Assembly (NCBI GenBank): GCA_024663395.1
Contig: JANFAH010000005.1
Location: forward strand, 1,798,001-1,862,000
DNA: 64,000 nt
Direction of reading: 5' to 3'
Source of the DNA: Pisolithus tinctorius
Lineage: Eukaryota; Basidiomycota; Agaricomycetes; Boletales; Pisolithaceae
Part shown: piece by piece, positions 8,854 through 21,217 of the stretch
How positions within the stretch are numbered: position 1 is the stretch's first letter
Layout: each line of letters begins with the position of its first letter
Translations under genes and position numbers: made by a program
Notes under the pieces: generated by a model
Told to the model about the DNA's origin: nothing
Database searches by the model: none
The model's input: the letters and a program-made list of their open reading frames with translations, nothing else

Positions 8854-11564
8854 GTCTGTGCTATTTGAGCCTGTGGTGGGAGGTCAAACGCATTGTCCTG
8901 TCGAGTTTAGCAATGTTCTTCATGTCCCTGCTCTTCGCAATAATCTATTATCTGTGTTATTTCTCTGTCGCACCAAGGGCTTCACTGTAAGCATCAACTC
9001 CTCGCAGATGGCCTTTAGACTTCGCCTGCGACACCCCCTCTTCATTGCGCGAATTTCAGACAACAACTCAGCCTTGCTGGAGGGTGAGACTGTTCCCCTC
9101 ACTGAGTATGCAGCTGCAGCTGCAACCCTACCCTCGGATTTCGACCTATGGCACAGGAGACTTGCTCACCACCATCTAGCCGGTGTAAAGCACCTTCTGG
9201 AGCGAAACCTAGTGACAGGAATGACCCTAGACTCGAAAGCTATGCCTGATCCTATCTGTGAACCTTGCCTGGCTGGCAAAATGCATGCAAATCCCTTCCC
9301 TACCTCATCCTGGCGCGCTTCACGGCCTCTAGAACTCGTTCACAGCGATGTACACCATGTAGGCCACCCATCCTTCTCTGGCTACAAGTATTGGGTCACT
9401 TTCATTGATGATTTCTCTCACTTTCGCTTTGTTTTGCCTCTGAAAGCGAAGTCTGATGCCATTGAGGCCTTTAAGACCTTCAAAGCCTTTGCTGAGAACC
9501 AGACAGAGCGAAAAATCAAGATTTTGCATGATGATGAAGGAGGGGAGTGCATGAGCAAGGCATTCGATGATTTTACCACCCAGTGCGGTATCCTGCGCCA
9601 GCACACAGTCAGAAATCGACCTCAGCAGCATGAAGTCGCAGAGCGAGCCAACAGGCTACTTTCTGAGCGAATTACAGCGATGTTGGACGAGTCTGGCCTG
9701 CCTAAGGCCTTCTGGGGGGAGTGTCTCGCCTCCTTGGTCCATGTTTGGAACAGATGCCCCACTGAAGCGGTCCAGAATGCGACCCCTTATGAGCTCTGGC
9801 ATGGGAGGAAGCCAGATGTGTCCCACCTTCGAGTTTGGGGCGGTACAGCCTATGTACACATCCAGAAGGACAAGAGGCAATCCCTGGACCCCCACATGGA
9901 GAAATGTGTCTATATTGGCTACCTGAAGACTACAAAGGCTGGAAATTCTACAATCCCACCACAAAGCGCACAGTGATCTCAGAAAGGGCTGATTTCGATG
10001 AGAGGTACTTCCCCATGTCTCCTCGACCTACTAGCCCCTCTCCAGACATTCCTGGACTTCCAAATTCATCCATACCTTCACCAACACCGCTTTTAACACC
10101 CTCACCGACTCCTAATCATCAGTACTACCACCCTAGAGCAGACCTGGACTCTGTGTTCATATGTGGTGCCTGTGCACCTCATTTTCGCATTTTCTATTTT
10201 TAATTTGTTCTCTGCTCACTCTACAGACTTGTAGTGGACACTTAGCTTCGCTCTAAGTGTCCTTGGTTTGCTCTTATTTAGTATTTACATTTGTTTATCA
10301 TTTGTGCGCACTTACTGCTCTGTGCCCAGTGAAATTTTCTTCAGTCTCTTACACTGGGCACAAGTGGCCTGAAGTTGTAGTTATCTGAACACTAGATTGC
10401 CTCCAAGGCGAAGACAGAAACCTAGGGAGTGGTGGAAGCTCTCCCCTGCCCAGTTGGATGATGTAGTTGATGAAGATGACAGTGATGATGAGCTGGCCAT
10501 GTCTGCAGCTCTCCCTGATGAGCCATTGACTTATGCTGAGGCCATGAAGCGCCCTGATGCAGAAAAATGGTGAGAAGCAGCCCTAGAGGAGTTAGCTGCG
10601 CACCAGAGCAATGGGACTTGGAAACTCGTCCCCAGGTCTGCTGGGAGCAAAGTTATTGGCTCCAAGTGGGTATTTAAGGTCAAGCGCAATGCTGATGGCT
10701 CCATAGACCGCTACAAGGCTCGTCTGGTCGCCAAGGGATATAACCAGCGCCCTGGATTCGATTATCTCGAGGTTTTTGCCCCTACAGCTTGCCTCTCCTC
10801 AATCAGAGTCATCCTGGCTCTTGCTGCACTACAGGACCTCCATCTGCGCTCTGTAGATGTCTCTCATGCCTACCTCAATGGGGAGATGGATTTGTGAGGT
10901 TTATATGGCGCAACCTGAAGGATTTATAGAAGGAGATCCCAAATCACAGGTGTGTCTACTGCAAAAAGCCATCTATGGCAGCAAACAGGGCAGAAATCGC
11001 TGGAACAAGAAGATGCGCTCAGTCCTCGAGTCCCTCGACTTCAGACAGACATATTCCGATGCCAGCATCTACATCTACTCAAACAATGGCATCACCATCA
11101 TTCTCCCTGTTTTTGTCGATGATATGACCCTTGCTTCGCAGTCTGCAGCTGCCATCGACTCCTTTGTCTCTCAACTGAGCAGACACTTCAAAATCCACGA
11201 TCTGGGCCCTACCACTCAGCTGCTAGGCATCAAAATTGACAGGGACCGCTCCAATCACTCGATTTCACTCTCTCAGCGCCAGTATTGCTTAGATATCTTA
11301 GAGCGATTTGGAATGGCTGACTGTAAGCCAATTTCGACTCCCATGGAACCCAATCTCCGCCTATCTCGCCAGCAATCTCCCCAGACTCCTCAAGAAGTTG
11401 AAACAATGCGAAAAGTCCCTTATCTCTCTGCTGTAGGTGCTTTGATGTACCTAGCCACCACCACTCGCCCAGATATTGCCTACACTGTCAGAGTTCTGGC
11501 CAGATTCAACTCCAATCCTGGCTGGGCTCATTGGCTTGCTGTGAAGCACCTTATGCGCTATCTA
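8854..11564 (+). pseudogene. pol: copia-1 pol: integrase and reverse transcriptase, broken
   Basis: Ty1/copia order is retained: a GAG-pre-integrase segment (about 8930-9290, with a His-His...Cys-X2-Cys pattern), the integrase core (about 9330-9700), then reverse transcriptase (about 10600-11530, with the FVDD catalytic motif near 11120). It is closely related to copia-2. Gag, protease and RNase H are absent: the 5' end is replaced by an inverted LTR and the 3' end stops at another inverted LTR. Lesions include a frameshift near 9920, an LTR insertion at 10154-10391, a TGA at 10571-10573 and a frameshift near 10890. It cannot make a full polyprotein. Confidence 0.93.
10154..10391 (+). mobile_element. 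Shortened copia LTR inside copia-1
   Basis: Its ends are TGTTCA and TGAACA, but it has one CACTGGGCAC block fewer than the 290-bp form (238 bp). Flanks ctctg and ctaga do not match. It interrupts the spacer between integrase and reverse transcriptase. Confidence 0.88.
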
Positions 11565-11837
11565 TGTTAAAGTATCCCACAAAGTAGGCCTTGTGCCCAG
11601 TGTAAGAGACTATTATTGAGGGAAATACAACAGGTATCATACCTTGTGCCCAGTGTAAGAGACTGAAGAAAATTTCACTGGGCACTGAGCAGTAAGTGCG
11701 CAAAAATGATAAACAAATGTAAATAATAAATAAAAGCAAACCAAGGACACTTAGAGCGAAGCTAAGTGTCCACTACAAGTCTGTAGAGTTAGAAAAGAAC
11801 ATAATAAAAGATAAAATGCGAAATGAGGTGCACAGGC
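11565..11837 (-). mobile_element. Inverted copia LTR, truncated
   Basis: It begins TGTTAAAG, the inverse of the variant end at 8602-8625, and then follows the copia LTR in reverse until GTGCACAGGC, where it is cut by the next LTR. Confidence 0.85.
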
Positions 11838-12127
11838 TGTTCAGATAACCACAACTTCAGGCCACTTGTGCCCAGTGTAAGAGACTAATATTCAGGAAAA
11901 TACAATAGGTATCATACCTTGTGCCCAGTGTAAGAGACTGAAGAAAACTTCACTGGGCACAGTGCAGTAAGTGCGCAAAAATGATAAACAATGATAAACA
12001 ATAAACAGAAACAAACCAAGGACACTTAGAGCGAAGCTAAGTGTCCAATGCTAATCTGCATGGTCAATAGGACATATAACAAAGTAATAAATGCGAAAAT
12101 GAGGTGCACAGGCACCTAATATGAACA
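11838..12127 (-). mobile_element. Inverted copia LTR at the repeat-arm boundary (290 bp)
   Basis: This is the complete inverted counterpart of 983-1272. The right flank gcaac (12128-12132) is the expected TSD; the left flank caggc is not, so the junction at 11837/11838 is a rearrangement breakpoint. Confidence 0.9.
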
Positions 12128-12167
12128 GCAACTTTACTTCAGGAGGGTTCCAGCTGACACCAAGTAG

Positions 12168-12439
12168 TGCAGTCCTCAAAGGCTGCGAAGGCTGGCCCCT
12201 CCAAGAGGGCTGCAGATGATGATGACGACAATGACGATGTGGAAGTGGTCGAGAGCCACACATGTGCGAAGGGGAAGGCACCAGTGCACGGTCGGCTCGA
12301 TCCCAAGGTCGTGGCCGACCTCTCACAGTTGTTGAGGCTGTTGCATGTGGAGGCCACGGAGTCACACGCTGCCTACCTTCGACTTCAGGTGCACATGGAT
12401 CAGCTTGCCGAGGCACTGGAGAAAATTGGGGTGGAGTAG
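12168..12439 (+). pseudogene. Last exon of a second zinc-cluster gene copy
   Basis: It is identical in frame to exon 4 (942-671): an aspartate-rich stretch followed by the C-terminal helix and stop. Exons 1-3 are absent here because the sequence left of LTR 11838-12127 has been replaced. Its position, tail-to-tail with gypsy-1 pol, shows where the accessory gene belongs in the element. Confidence 0.85.
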
Positions 12440-13762
12440 AAACGTCTGTAGTTAGTTTAGACTCATTGCATTGCCCAACCCACATGTCAGCACACATCGC
12501 ATTGAATATACCACTTTTCTTGCTTCTGTGCGAAGTTGCAAACGACTCGAAGTGCTTGAAGATGTTCCGCAGGATAGTGCAGCTGCAGCAGGATATGATG
12601 CATGGGGTACCACCCGACTTGTCTTCTTCATGTGACTTTCGACTTCTCTCAACAGTAAGTCCTTGTGAAATGATCTTGACAGTAGGATGTGACGGAGTGG
12701 TGGAGAGAGAGCAGAGGGACTGTTTATTGGGTAACTGTGACGGTCTTTGGGTATTATTTGTAAGGAAACAGAGAACAGACTGAAAGGAAAAAAGACTAAG
12801 GGGCACACGCTGACTGCGCATTCGAAGAAGAAATGCACGGGGTGGTTGCAAGTATCCATGGTATGGAGCGGCCGAAGACGGTATCAGCGAGACTAGTAAG
12901 AGAGATAGGAGAGATGTTGTTTTAGCTATATACTTATTTGGTGTTTTGTTATTTTTCTGGGCAGTTTTTGACTTTTTGTTAGCGGTTTTTATGTTTTTGG
13001 TGTAAGGACTAGTTATCATTAGAATCACTGGATGAAACCCAGGGTAAAACAGATAAAAGGAAATGAACTATGTCTGATATTGGGTGGATCAAGTGGTATG
13101 CTGGTCACCCCTGCAGGGGACTCTGAACACTGACTGTCCCCAGTCAGCATGGGAGAAGGAACAAGTGGAGCAGAAGAAGCCGCGGGGAGGCAGGCGAGGC
13201 TGCAGAAAGAGGTATGGGTATCGTGGGAGAAGAGGGCATGGGGGAATAGCACAATGGACAAACTGTGGATACTGGAAAGGACGGATAGTCAGCTGTCCGT
13301 GGCAAAAGCCTCTATATCATCTTCAGTGGGATCTTCCTCAGCTTCCTCAAGAAGGCAGTCAAGTTCTTCATCATCCAACCCAGTAATGTGAGTCACAGTA
13401 GTGTGGGTCTGAGACCGTGGGTGGTAGGGAAGTAAGCAGAATGCAGCGAAGCAGAGTTTGGAGATGGAGCCATCCAACTCGGCCAGCAGGTACGAGCCCC
13501 CAGTGGTCCAACGAAGGACAACCATGGGACCAGTGTACTGCAGCTTCGTCTTCCGGTTCAGCTCTTTCTCTATGTGGGAGTTGTGAACGAGCACGAGGGT
13601 GCTGGGAGCAAAGTTATGGTCTTTAATGTGATGCTGAAAGGTGGTTTCGAACTGCTGGATAGACTGGAAGCGTGCGCGGAGGATGTTGCCACAGACCTGG
13701 TCTAAGTCATCCTGACGCTTCTGTAACTGGCGTGCTCGCCAAGCAATCAGGTCTGTGGTAGT

Positions 13763-14577
13763 TGTCATGACCATGACACCAGCGTAAGCCCCTAACACCT
13801 ACTCCGCCCTCTTCCGACATGTTCCCACGCTTCTCCGCCCTCCTCCGACGTGTTCCCGCGCTCCTCTGACCCTCCCGACACATCTCCACACCTCTCCGAG
13901 GTCCCCTGTCCATGTTCTGACCAACTCTGCTCAACTCCGCCCTAAGGTTGGTCACGTGGGCTGTCGGACTTGCGGCCCTGCATTCTAGATAGGGTTCCGC
14001 CCTCGTGTCAGTTTTCTCCATTCTTCCGCTCCTTCGGTATTTACCCTCTCATCCTCGTTGTAGTAGTTTCTTTGTCTCAGTTAAGGTCCCCATCATCCCT
14101 ACCCTCTATCCCTTGTGTCGGAAGGACTCTAACCCACTATACACTTATTGGTTTACATTCTGTACTGCACTGCCCTTGACCTACATCGTATATAAGGCCA
14201 CTTAGTACTCCGATGTAATCAGTACGAATATCAAATAAAGTCCCCACCTTCGACTCCCTCTCAGTCCCCTCCGGAGTTTCGTCTCCACTTCCTCTGAGTC
14301 TGCTCCACCTCTGAAATACGAGGGCTGAGCTCACGCAAGGGGGCAGCGCACTAGCTGAACCCAACGCCCTCTCATCCGACCTCCGACCTCTGACCTCCGA
14401 CTCCGACTCCAACCTCAGCCTCCAAGACTTTCCTTCATACCCCTCCGCTCACTGTTCGTCAAATATCTCGCCACCCAGTGGTCGGATTCGCTTCGGACTT
14501 TGACCGCTGTACTCCGCAGCCCAACCCGCTCCAACTCCGCCCTAAGAAGGAGCCAGGGGTGTTGTCCGACTTTGACA
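13763..14577 (+). mobile_element. Solo Ty3 LTR K (815 bp)
   Basis: It starts TGTCATGACCATG and ends CTTTGACA, with TSD gtagt at 13758-13762 and 14578-14582. TATATAA lies at 14189-14195, and the inferred transcript start AGTACGAATATC at 14221-14232 follows about 32 nt later. It is inserted in gypsy-1 integrase. Confidence 0.93.
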
Positions 14578-17500
14578 GTAGTCAGCAGTGTTGCATCATC
14601 GCGGGATAGGGGCAAAAGGAAAGTAGCCTTGGCAAGGTCAAATGGGAACAGCGGTTCGATACCATGTACCATGAAATAAGGGGATAGACCTGTGGATTTC
14701 AAAATGGTGACCCGCTCGGCCCAGAAGACGGAGTGCGCAACGGTGTGCCAGTGGCAATCATTGTTCTCGCAGCTCTTCATGATAGCCTCGCAAACATCAT
14801 AGTGGCGACGCTCTACAATGCCATTAGCCTGAGAGTTGTAAGGAGAGATATGGATGTGACGGATATGATATTGCATGGCTAGGGCATCTAAGGCTTGGAC
14901 GAACGCGGGACCATTGTCAGTGACAATCTTGGTGAGTGGACCCCAGCGGCATAGGATATCCTCGAAGATGAAGGATGCGAGCATGGTACTATTTTCTGCG
15001 TGCAACATGCACCATTTGGGATATGAGGTGAGCACGCAATGAGCCTGTACTATGTAGCAGTAGCCACCAGCTTTGGGCATCAGCATCGTGTCAATGTGAG
15101 CTTTATGAAACAGGCCCCCTATCATGGGCACAGTGGGGGGGATATGAAGCTTCTGCATCTGGCGGATCTGGCATTCGTGACAAGTGCGGACATACCACTT
15201 CACATCCTCGACAAGAAGAGGCCACCAAAAGCGGAGGAGAAGGCGCATGCAGACCGTGAAGACACCCTTGTGTCCGAGGTCATCATGCGCTTCTTTGATG
15301 AGATGATACCGCTTGGATTCATCAACAACTAGCTGGTGCCATCCATGTGGTTCCCTGTGCCATAAGTTGTCATCTAGGAGGAAGAAGCAGCTAGTGGAAT
15401 TGAAGAAGGATGAGTACTGTGCATCAGTAAGGTCAGGAGGTCACTCGTGGGTCATGAGGAAGGTGTGGATCATTCCTATCTTTGCTTCGCATGCCCAGGC
15501 TTTCGTGGACCACGGGATGGCAGGGTCATCAGGGGTATCGGAAGGGTTATTAGCATCAGCAGTCACAGAGAATGCGAGATAGAAGGATGCAGGCAGCGGG
15601 AGGCTCACCTGATGGTAAGTGGGCGGTGGTAGGGAATGGTGATCTTGACTGGAAAGTGACATAGGAGGCGGGCAGTCATTGGCAACCTGTGTAGAGAAAG
15701 AGTAAAAACGGTCCAGCCAATCCTCATGGTCGTCATCCTTGGGCGGGTCAAGCTCTGACCATGGATGGTGGGACAAGCCATCAGGGCCGGCATGCCTGTC
15801 CGTGGGAACGTGGATGAGTTTGAATGAGAAGAGGAGGATGCCAGCAATCCAGCGATTGATTGTTGCGTTAGGCTGCAGATCTGGGTTATTTATCATGCCC
15901 TTAATTTACTTCGCATCTACCTCCACAGTGAAGTTAGCAAGACCAAAGATGTATACGTGTACTGCACGCAATGCGTGGAAGAGACCGTACAACTCAAGCT
16001 TGGCCTGGGAGTAGTGGCTTTCCACTTTGTTGAGGGTGATGGATCCGAAGCGACTCGGGTACCATCTGCCATCTTTGTTGAGCTGGTAGAGGATGTAGCC
16101 AACTGTGATGACCGATGTGTCAACTGCTAAAATTACTTCGTGACTGCACTTGTAGTCAATCCTTTGGAGTGTGGGGGACTTTACAATTTCGTCCTTGAGT
16201 CATTGCATGGCAGCGCATTGTGGCTCGTCCCATGTGAATGGTACATCTTTCCACGTGAGCACAACTAGCAGCCATGCGATCTTGGTGAAGTCTTTGATGA
16301 AGATGTGTAGCACACCACAGACACCGAGGAAACTGCGAACCTGAGTCAGGTTGCAGCACTCGGGCCAGTCGCGGATCTTCTGCACTCTGCTTTCTTCAGG
16401 AACGCGACCTTCAAAGGTGCACTTGTGGCCAACAATCACTGTGGATGGAGCGGCTAGTACGAACTTTTTTGCCGAGATGGTGGCTCCAACGTTCTGCAAA
16501 CACTGAAGGATACGGTTAACGACTATACAGTGATTCCAGATAAATTTCTGAATCCCAGGATTCTCTGGGATAGTCTCATAGGAGCTGTCTGCACACTGAT
16601 AGTGGGTGGTCTCAGATTTTACGGGGACGTCATCTATGAAGGGCAGGGTATGATGCAGGATCTCATCCTGGAGAACAAATGCAGTATCTCCCTGGTATAC
16701 CTGTACTGCATTCGCATGTTCTTGCAGCAGAGTAGTAAGCCGATGCGGTCCGAGGGGGGTACCGAAGGTGGTGAGGTCGTGGGAATCGATGTGGAGTGCG
16801 CGCTGGTCATACCTGGAGTAGAGGTCCATCATCGCATACACTGCATATCCAGCAAAGGATTCTGTGAGGTGTTCTACGAAGGGCAGAATGGATGCATCGT
16901 GGATGGTCACTGCATTCAGGGGCTGTAAGTCATGCACAAGACGAAGAGACTTTCCATCTTTCTTTACTATGCAGAACCAGTGGGAGCGGTAAGCCACTGT
17001 AGAAGGTTCATACATGCCGGACTTGATGCGATCTTTAATCATGTCTATGACTTGGGCATGTATCACGTTCGGGATAGGGATATTGCATTGGACCCAAGGC
17101 ATGTGCAGAATTGTAGGAATCTTTACTGGTGGAAAATAGCATTCGTCTAGGTGTCCACACTCTGTAATGTCCCAAGCGAATGCGAGCTCATGGACCAAAA
17201 TGAGCCAAGTTACGAGTTTAAGTTCTTCTGGCCAAAGCCAATCCACAGGATCGAGGTCGAGTTCTGCGGCCCGTTTGGCAGTGAAGTGGATGCCTGGAGC
17301 AAAGTCTGGTGGATGGGTTGGAAGTGGTTGGAGACCAGCGAGCGGGTCGTCAGGCAGGCTGTGCATGATGTGGTATTCTTCCACCATCGGGGCAGGTACC
17401 ATCTGAACCTTCTTGGCAACTGGCTTGTAAACGAGAGTGTGAACCATGGGGTCTAGTTGATAAATGCTGCCAAATGCGGCTATAGCAGAGGGGTTTAGTA

Positions 17501-17707
17501 TTGTCTGAGTGGAAGAGAGGAAAGCGAAAGCAGGCGAGGGTATTCCGGTGGGTATGTTCCACGGTACAATTGCCGTGGGCAAAGAGAAGTTTGTCAAAGT
17601 GAAGGCTAGTGATGAGACTGTAGGACTCAGGAATGGATAACAGCAGCTAAATAGGAAACAGGACGTCTTAGTAGGCTCTCCCCGACCGTTTGGTGGATCA
17701 TCGATAT

Positions 17708-17720
17708 TCAAAAACCCCAT
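17708..17720 (-). promoter_or_regulatory. Candidate -1 frameshift site between gypsy-1 protease and RT
   Basis: Reading minus, the protease frame ends with codons TGG GGT TTT TGA, which contain a G GGT TTT heptamer (X XXY YYZ) right before the stop. The RT frame is exactly -1 relative to protease. No downstream pseudoknot was analysed. Confidence 0.55.
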
Positions 17721-18994
17721 TCAACTATACTTTGGTGGCTATGGCAGTGCTTGCTGCACTTGCAGTGCGGACAGCCCTCACACCATGGGCACATGGGCAA
17801 AGTGTACTTGCGGCCGTCGTTCAGGTCTCGGAGAGTGATCTGCTGTCCGCCGTCAGGGTAATCGTTTGTTACCGCACTCATAAGGCAAATGAACAGACGT
17901 CTGAGGAGCATGTCGAAGTTGGCATGTTCAATTACTTGAACCTGTAGCATGACTGGCCCAGCACCAAAGTCGAGTTTTAGGTTCTCTAGTATGCCTACAG
18001 TAGTGTCTTTAGACATGTTAGCAGACATCATAGTCATGAGATGATCACAGTGCAATGGGAGCCCGATCTTTTCCCAAACGTGCCTGGGCATGGCGACGAT
18101 TTCCGAACTGGAATCTAGCACGCAGTTGATTGTGATGTCAGTCCAAGGGACCTTGGCTTCGATGCAGCGGAGTGGCAGAGTGTGGTGAGCTACGATGGAG
18201 CCATTGTCACCATGGATAATGCAGTCTCTGTATTCACATGTGGTTCTTTGAGGATCGTGGCCAGTCAGTTCATTCACTTGTACTCCTTCTTCATCATCAC
18301 TACAAACTACCTCAATCTCATTTGTGGTGATGCATTTCACCATGGTGATGTCTCTGAACTGTTTGCAAAACTCTGGGGCTACTGCAAATAATTCCTTGAC
18401 TGGCATGGCAATGCTGGTTTCGAGTACGTGCTCCACAATATGCTTGGGCATGGCTTCGTCTTCAAGAGGGAATGAGTAACGATACTGGTTTTGATTGTGA
18501 GTTGCTGGGTATGGCATCTGTGATGGAACAATTGCCGTGGGAATGGGATCCTTGTGCATGGGCATCGGAGCCAGACTAGTCAGAGGAACATATGGTTTCG
18601 TAGCAGTGGATGTTGGTGCAGGTATAGAGGGATTGGATGCCTGGCAAGTGGCATGCGAACTTTGAACGCCAGGGGAAATGGTTTCCTCCTCGACAGTGGC
18701 TGCACGTGGGTCGACTTGTGGAGGGTTGGCAGGATGTGCCGCGGGTCGAGCTGTGATTTCAACTCTGTCGAAGCAGGCTTTCTTTCCGTGGGGAATGACT
18801 GCTCCCTTGTTACCTTTATCCACTTGGTAGGTAGCCCAAGCTTGAGCAACATATGCTTGGAAGTCGGGGTCGGCTAAGTCTGCGACAGGTTCATCAGCAT
18901 CTTGGACGGTGTTTAAGAAGGCAGAAGGCTGGATTTCCAACTGCACGTCAATTTCGGGATGAGCAACACAGAAGAGGTTAGCAGTGCCTTGCAT
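17708..18994 (-). pseudogene. pro: gypsy-1 protease region
   Basis: This 428-residue frame overlaps the gag end by 82 nt in the -1 frame. A retropepsin-like core is present near 18130-18080, but the catalytic Asp-Ser/Thr-Gly is read as Asp-Ser-Ser, so the glycine is missing. The C-terminal end has clustered Cys and His residues. It ends at the proposed slippery site. The DSS core probably makes it inactive. Confidence 0.75.
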
Positions 18995-20537
18995 AGAGCA
19001 GCAGGAGTCGCAGCATGCACGCTGGCCTGGTCTCTGTCAGCCATGATGTGGTCAACAGCCTCTCTCAGTGAGTTACATTCAGGGAAACGTGGGATTCGGC
19101 TCCCGTCCGCCAGATAGAGACAGTTGTCTGTACCTCTTGTGATCTTACCGGTGCGGATATAAACTTCAACAAGCATGCACATCCTTGTCCAGTGGTTGGG
19201 GTCTGCACAGAAACCGCAGCCGGGTCTGCGTTGCTGCAGTGGAGGCTGCATCTGGAAGTTGTATTCCTGTTTAACAACAGTACCAGCAGGTGGCACCTGC
19301 AGCATGTAAGCCAACAAGGGAGGTGCAGCTGGTGAGGCTGCAGTACCCATCGTCGGTACCACACTACAGAGAGCAGATCCCATCAGAAGGAACTTGGCAG
19401 CTTTGATGACTTCTGCAAGTGGGTATGGGTCATCAGGGTGGAGGTTGGTGCGGACTATAGAGAGTCGATGACAAATACGATCTGCGATGGCCCTTGGGAA
19501 GCCATTCAGGAACATGGAGTCCTGTTCTGTCTCTGCAAGCTTTTTAGTTTTAATGAGCAGGGCAGAAATCTTAGCGAATTTCCACTGGTATTCTCCGAGG
19601 TCATCCTGGTTCCGCATAGGCTTTGACTGATATTCTTTGATGAGATACTGCAGATCCGCGTGGCAATAGTGGTTGTCACCCTTGCAGCCAGGGTACAAAC
19701 CCTTAACAGCGACTATGAAAGCATCCCAGTCGTCGGCTGCGGGAGCGGCTTCTGGAAGCATTTGCCAGACCTCGGCTTCTTCGAGGTCAGCGTAGCGGAT
19801 TGCAGCTCTGATCTTGCCATGGTCATCAAGAGCAGCGAGAGTACTGAGGAAGTCAATGTCTTCGAGGTAGCACGGAAGCTGTGCGGGAGAATCTCTGCTA
19901 AATTTAGGTGAGTTTTGTGTACTGCAGAGTGGCATCTGAAACTGAGGATTAGCCATTGGTGGGTTAACCTGTGGTGGCAGTGCCGGATTGGTAACGGGTG
20001 GAATGGGTATTGGTTGTGGGTGCGAAGTGGTTGGTATAGTGCATGAGTGAGCTGGTGGAAGTGTTGGCAGGTTACTAATTGGCTGATGGGTGGTCTGCGA
20101 CCGAGTGAGTGGTTGTGGCAGTGTGGCAGATGGAACTGAGAGTCTTGGTATAGATTCGGAGGTGTCAAAGAGACGGGAAAAAGAGGGCATCAGTGATGAT
20201 GAATCAGATGATGTGATGGGTGTTAAAGGTGATGGTGGGGTTTCAGGCCTTTGGGGAGTCAAGTGGATAAAGCCACTGGGAAAATCAGGGGCAGTGAGAT
20301 CTAGGTGATCTGATGTGACAGATATCTGATCTGCCGAGATACCAGGAGGAGTGATCGTGGGTAGTACCCATGGAATGTCAGTGGTTAATTGCACATGATC
20401 TGGTGTTATGGGTGAAACAGGGTGGAAAATGTCGGAGTCTTCTGACAGGTTGAGATTGCAAAAGTGCAGGTGTAAATTTTCTAGTTCGGTGCGTTCAGCA
20501 GTGTGCCTGAGCGACCTTCTGGAAGAAACAGCAGAAT
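18913..20537 (-). CDS. gag: gypsy-1 Gag
   Basis: The frame is open from upstream in the LTR through the primer site to 18913. A Pro/Ser/Thr-rich N-terminus is followed by a capsid-like helical part (about 19860-19400) and a CCHC knuckle (C-X2-C-X4-H-X4-C) near 19215-19170. The start codon is uncertain: the first internal Met in frame is near 20190, and the frame also runs back to a Met at 20778 inside the LTR. Gag should package element RNA in cytoplasmic particles. Confidence 0.85.
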
Positions 20538-20555
20538 CCCTCACAGTGGGCTCCA
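20538..20555 (-). promoter_or_regulatory. Primer binding site of gypsy-1
   Basis: Reading minus, TGGAGCCCACTGTGAGGG begins 2 nt after the LTR end and starts with TGG, as expected for pairing with a tRNA CCA end. Element B has nearly the same site (35929-35946). The tRNA was not identified. Confidence 0.75.
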
Positions 20556-20557
20556 GT

Positions 20558-21217
20558 TGTAGGAAAAATCCAAATAGCTGTATAATATGAGCTAGATGGC
20601 TTAGATAACAACAATAAAAAATGAAGGGAACGAATTGCTTGTCCCAAGGGATTCTGGACTGTCGAGACAAGAAGGTGAGACCCGGCGCTTTGTAGCAGTA
20701 GTGGTTCATGACATGCACAGCATGGTCCATGGAATAGTACTGGCGATGTGAGCGGTGCGAGCGGTATACGTAGTTCATGTGCAGCGGAATGCGAGACGTG
20801 CAGTGTAGACAAAGTGTAAAGGAAACTCACGGTGACCTTCTGAGTGCCAAAAGGTATCATTCTGTACCTAAGTACAGGGCTTTATAGTCCGGGCAAACCC
20901 AGAACCTAAGTAGACAAGGTACAGTAAGGGAAAACCACATGACAGCGCATACACATAAGACTGGACAAGCCAGAACAGAGGCCAAGGGTATACTACAAGC
21001 GCTAAAGGAATAGAGACCGCAATAAGAGAAAGAGTCTGAGGGAAAAGAGGCGACCAGAGCACAGCGGCCACAGGTACAACATTGTGCGAGAGGGAGCGAG
21101 GGCATGGGAAGGTAGCGTGTGAACAACGGTGAACGTGAGAGGGGAGCGGACGTAACAGCAGTCACAGAACAGTTAATGACAGGGGCTTACGCATCCAGGG
21201 GATGCGGATTCCTCACA
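20558..21217 (-). mobile_element. gypsy-1 5' LTR (660 bp)
   Basis: Reading minus it starts TGTGAGG at 21217 and ends CCTACA at 20558, followed by the primer site. It has a TATAAA box near 20885. The outer flank is the TRIM LTR (CCAG on minus). With CTGG at the left LTR this fits a CCGG duplication that lost its CpG in both copies. Confidence 0.92.

Larger units (their letters stand above)
11838..13109. repeat. Right arm of the 1,272-bp inverted repeat
   Basis: It is the reverse complement of 1-1272. It joins directly to gypsy-1 pol on the right, so this arm keeps the original arrangement of the accessory gene relative to pol. Confidence 0.95.
13289..17720 (-). pseudogene. pol: gypsy-1 reverse transcriptase, RNase H and integrase, broken
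   Basis: Reading minus: reverse transcriptase (about 17100-16300, with an FIDD catalytic motif near 16600), RNase H (about 16200-15850), then the integrase zinc region (CHEC near 15190) and core (Asp in IDTM, Asp in TDNGPAF, Glu in ANGIVERR, about 15140-14800), and a C-terminal part to 13289 without a chromodomain. TGA codons at 16200-16202 and 15441-15443 and a TAA near 15897 interrupt the frame. Solo LTR K (13763-14577) is inserted with TSD gtagt, and removing it restores the Thr-rich frame. The pol frame follows a GGGTTTT slippery site at the protease end. Confidence 0.93.
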
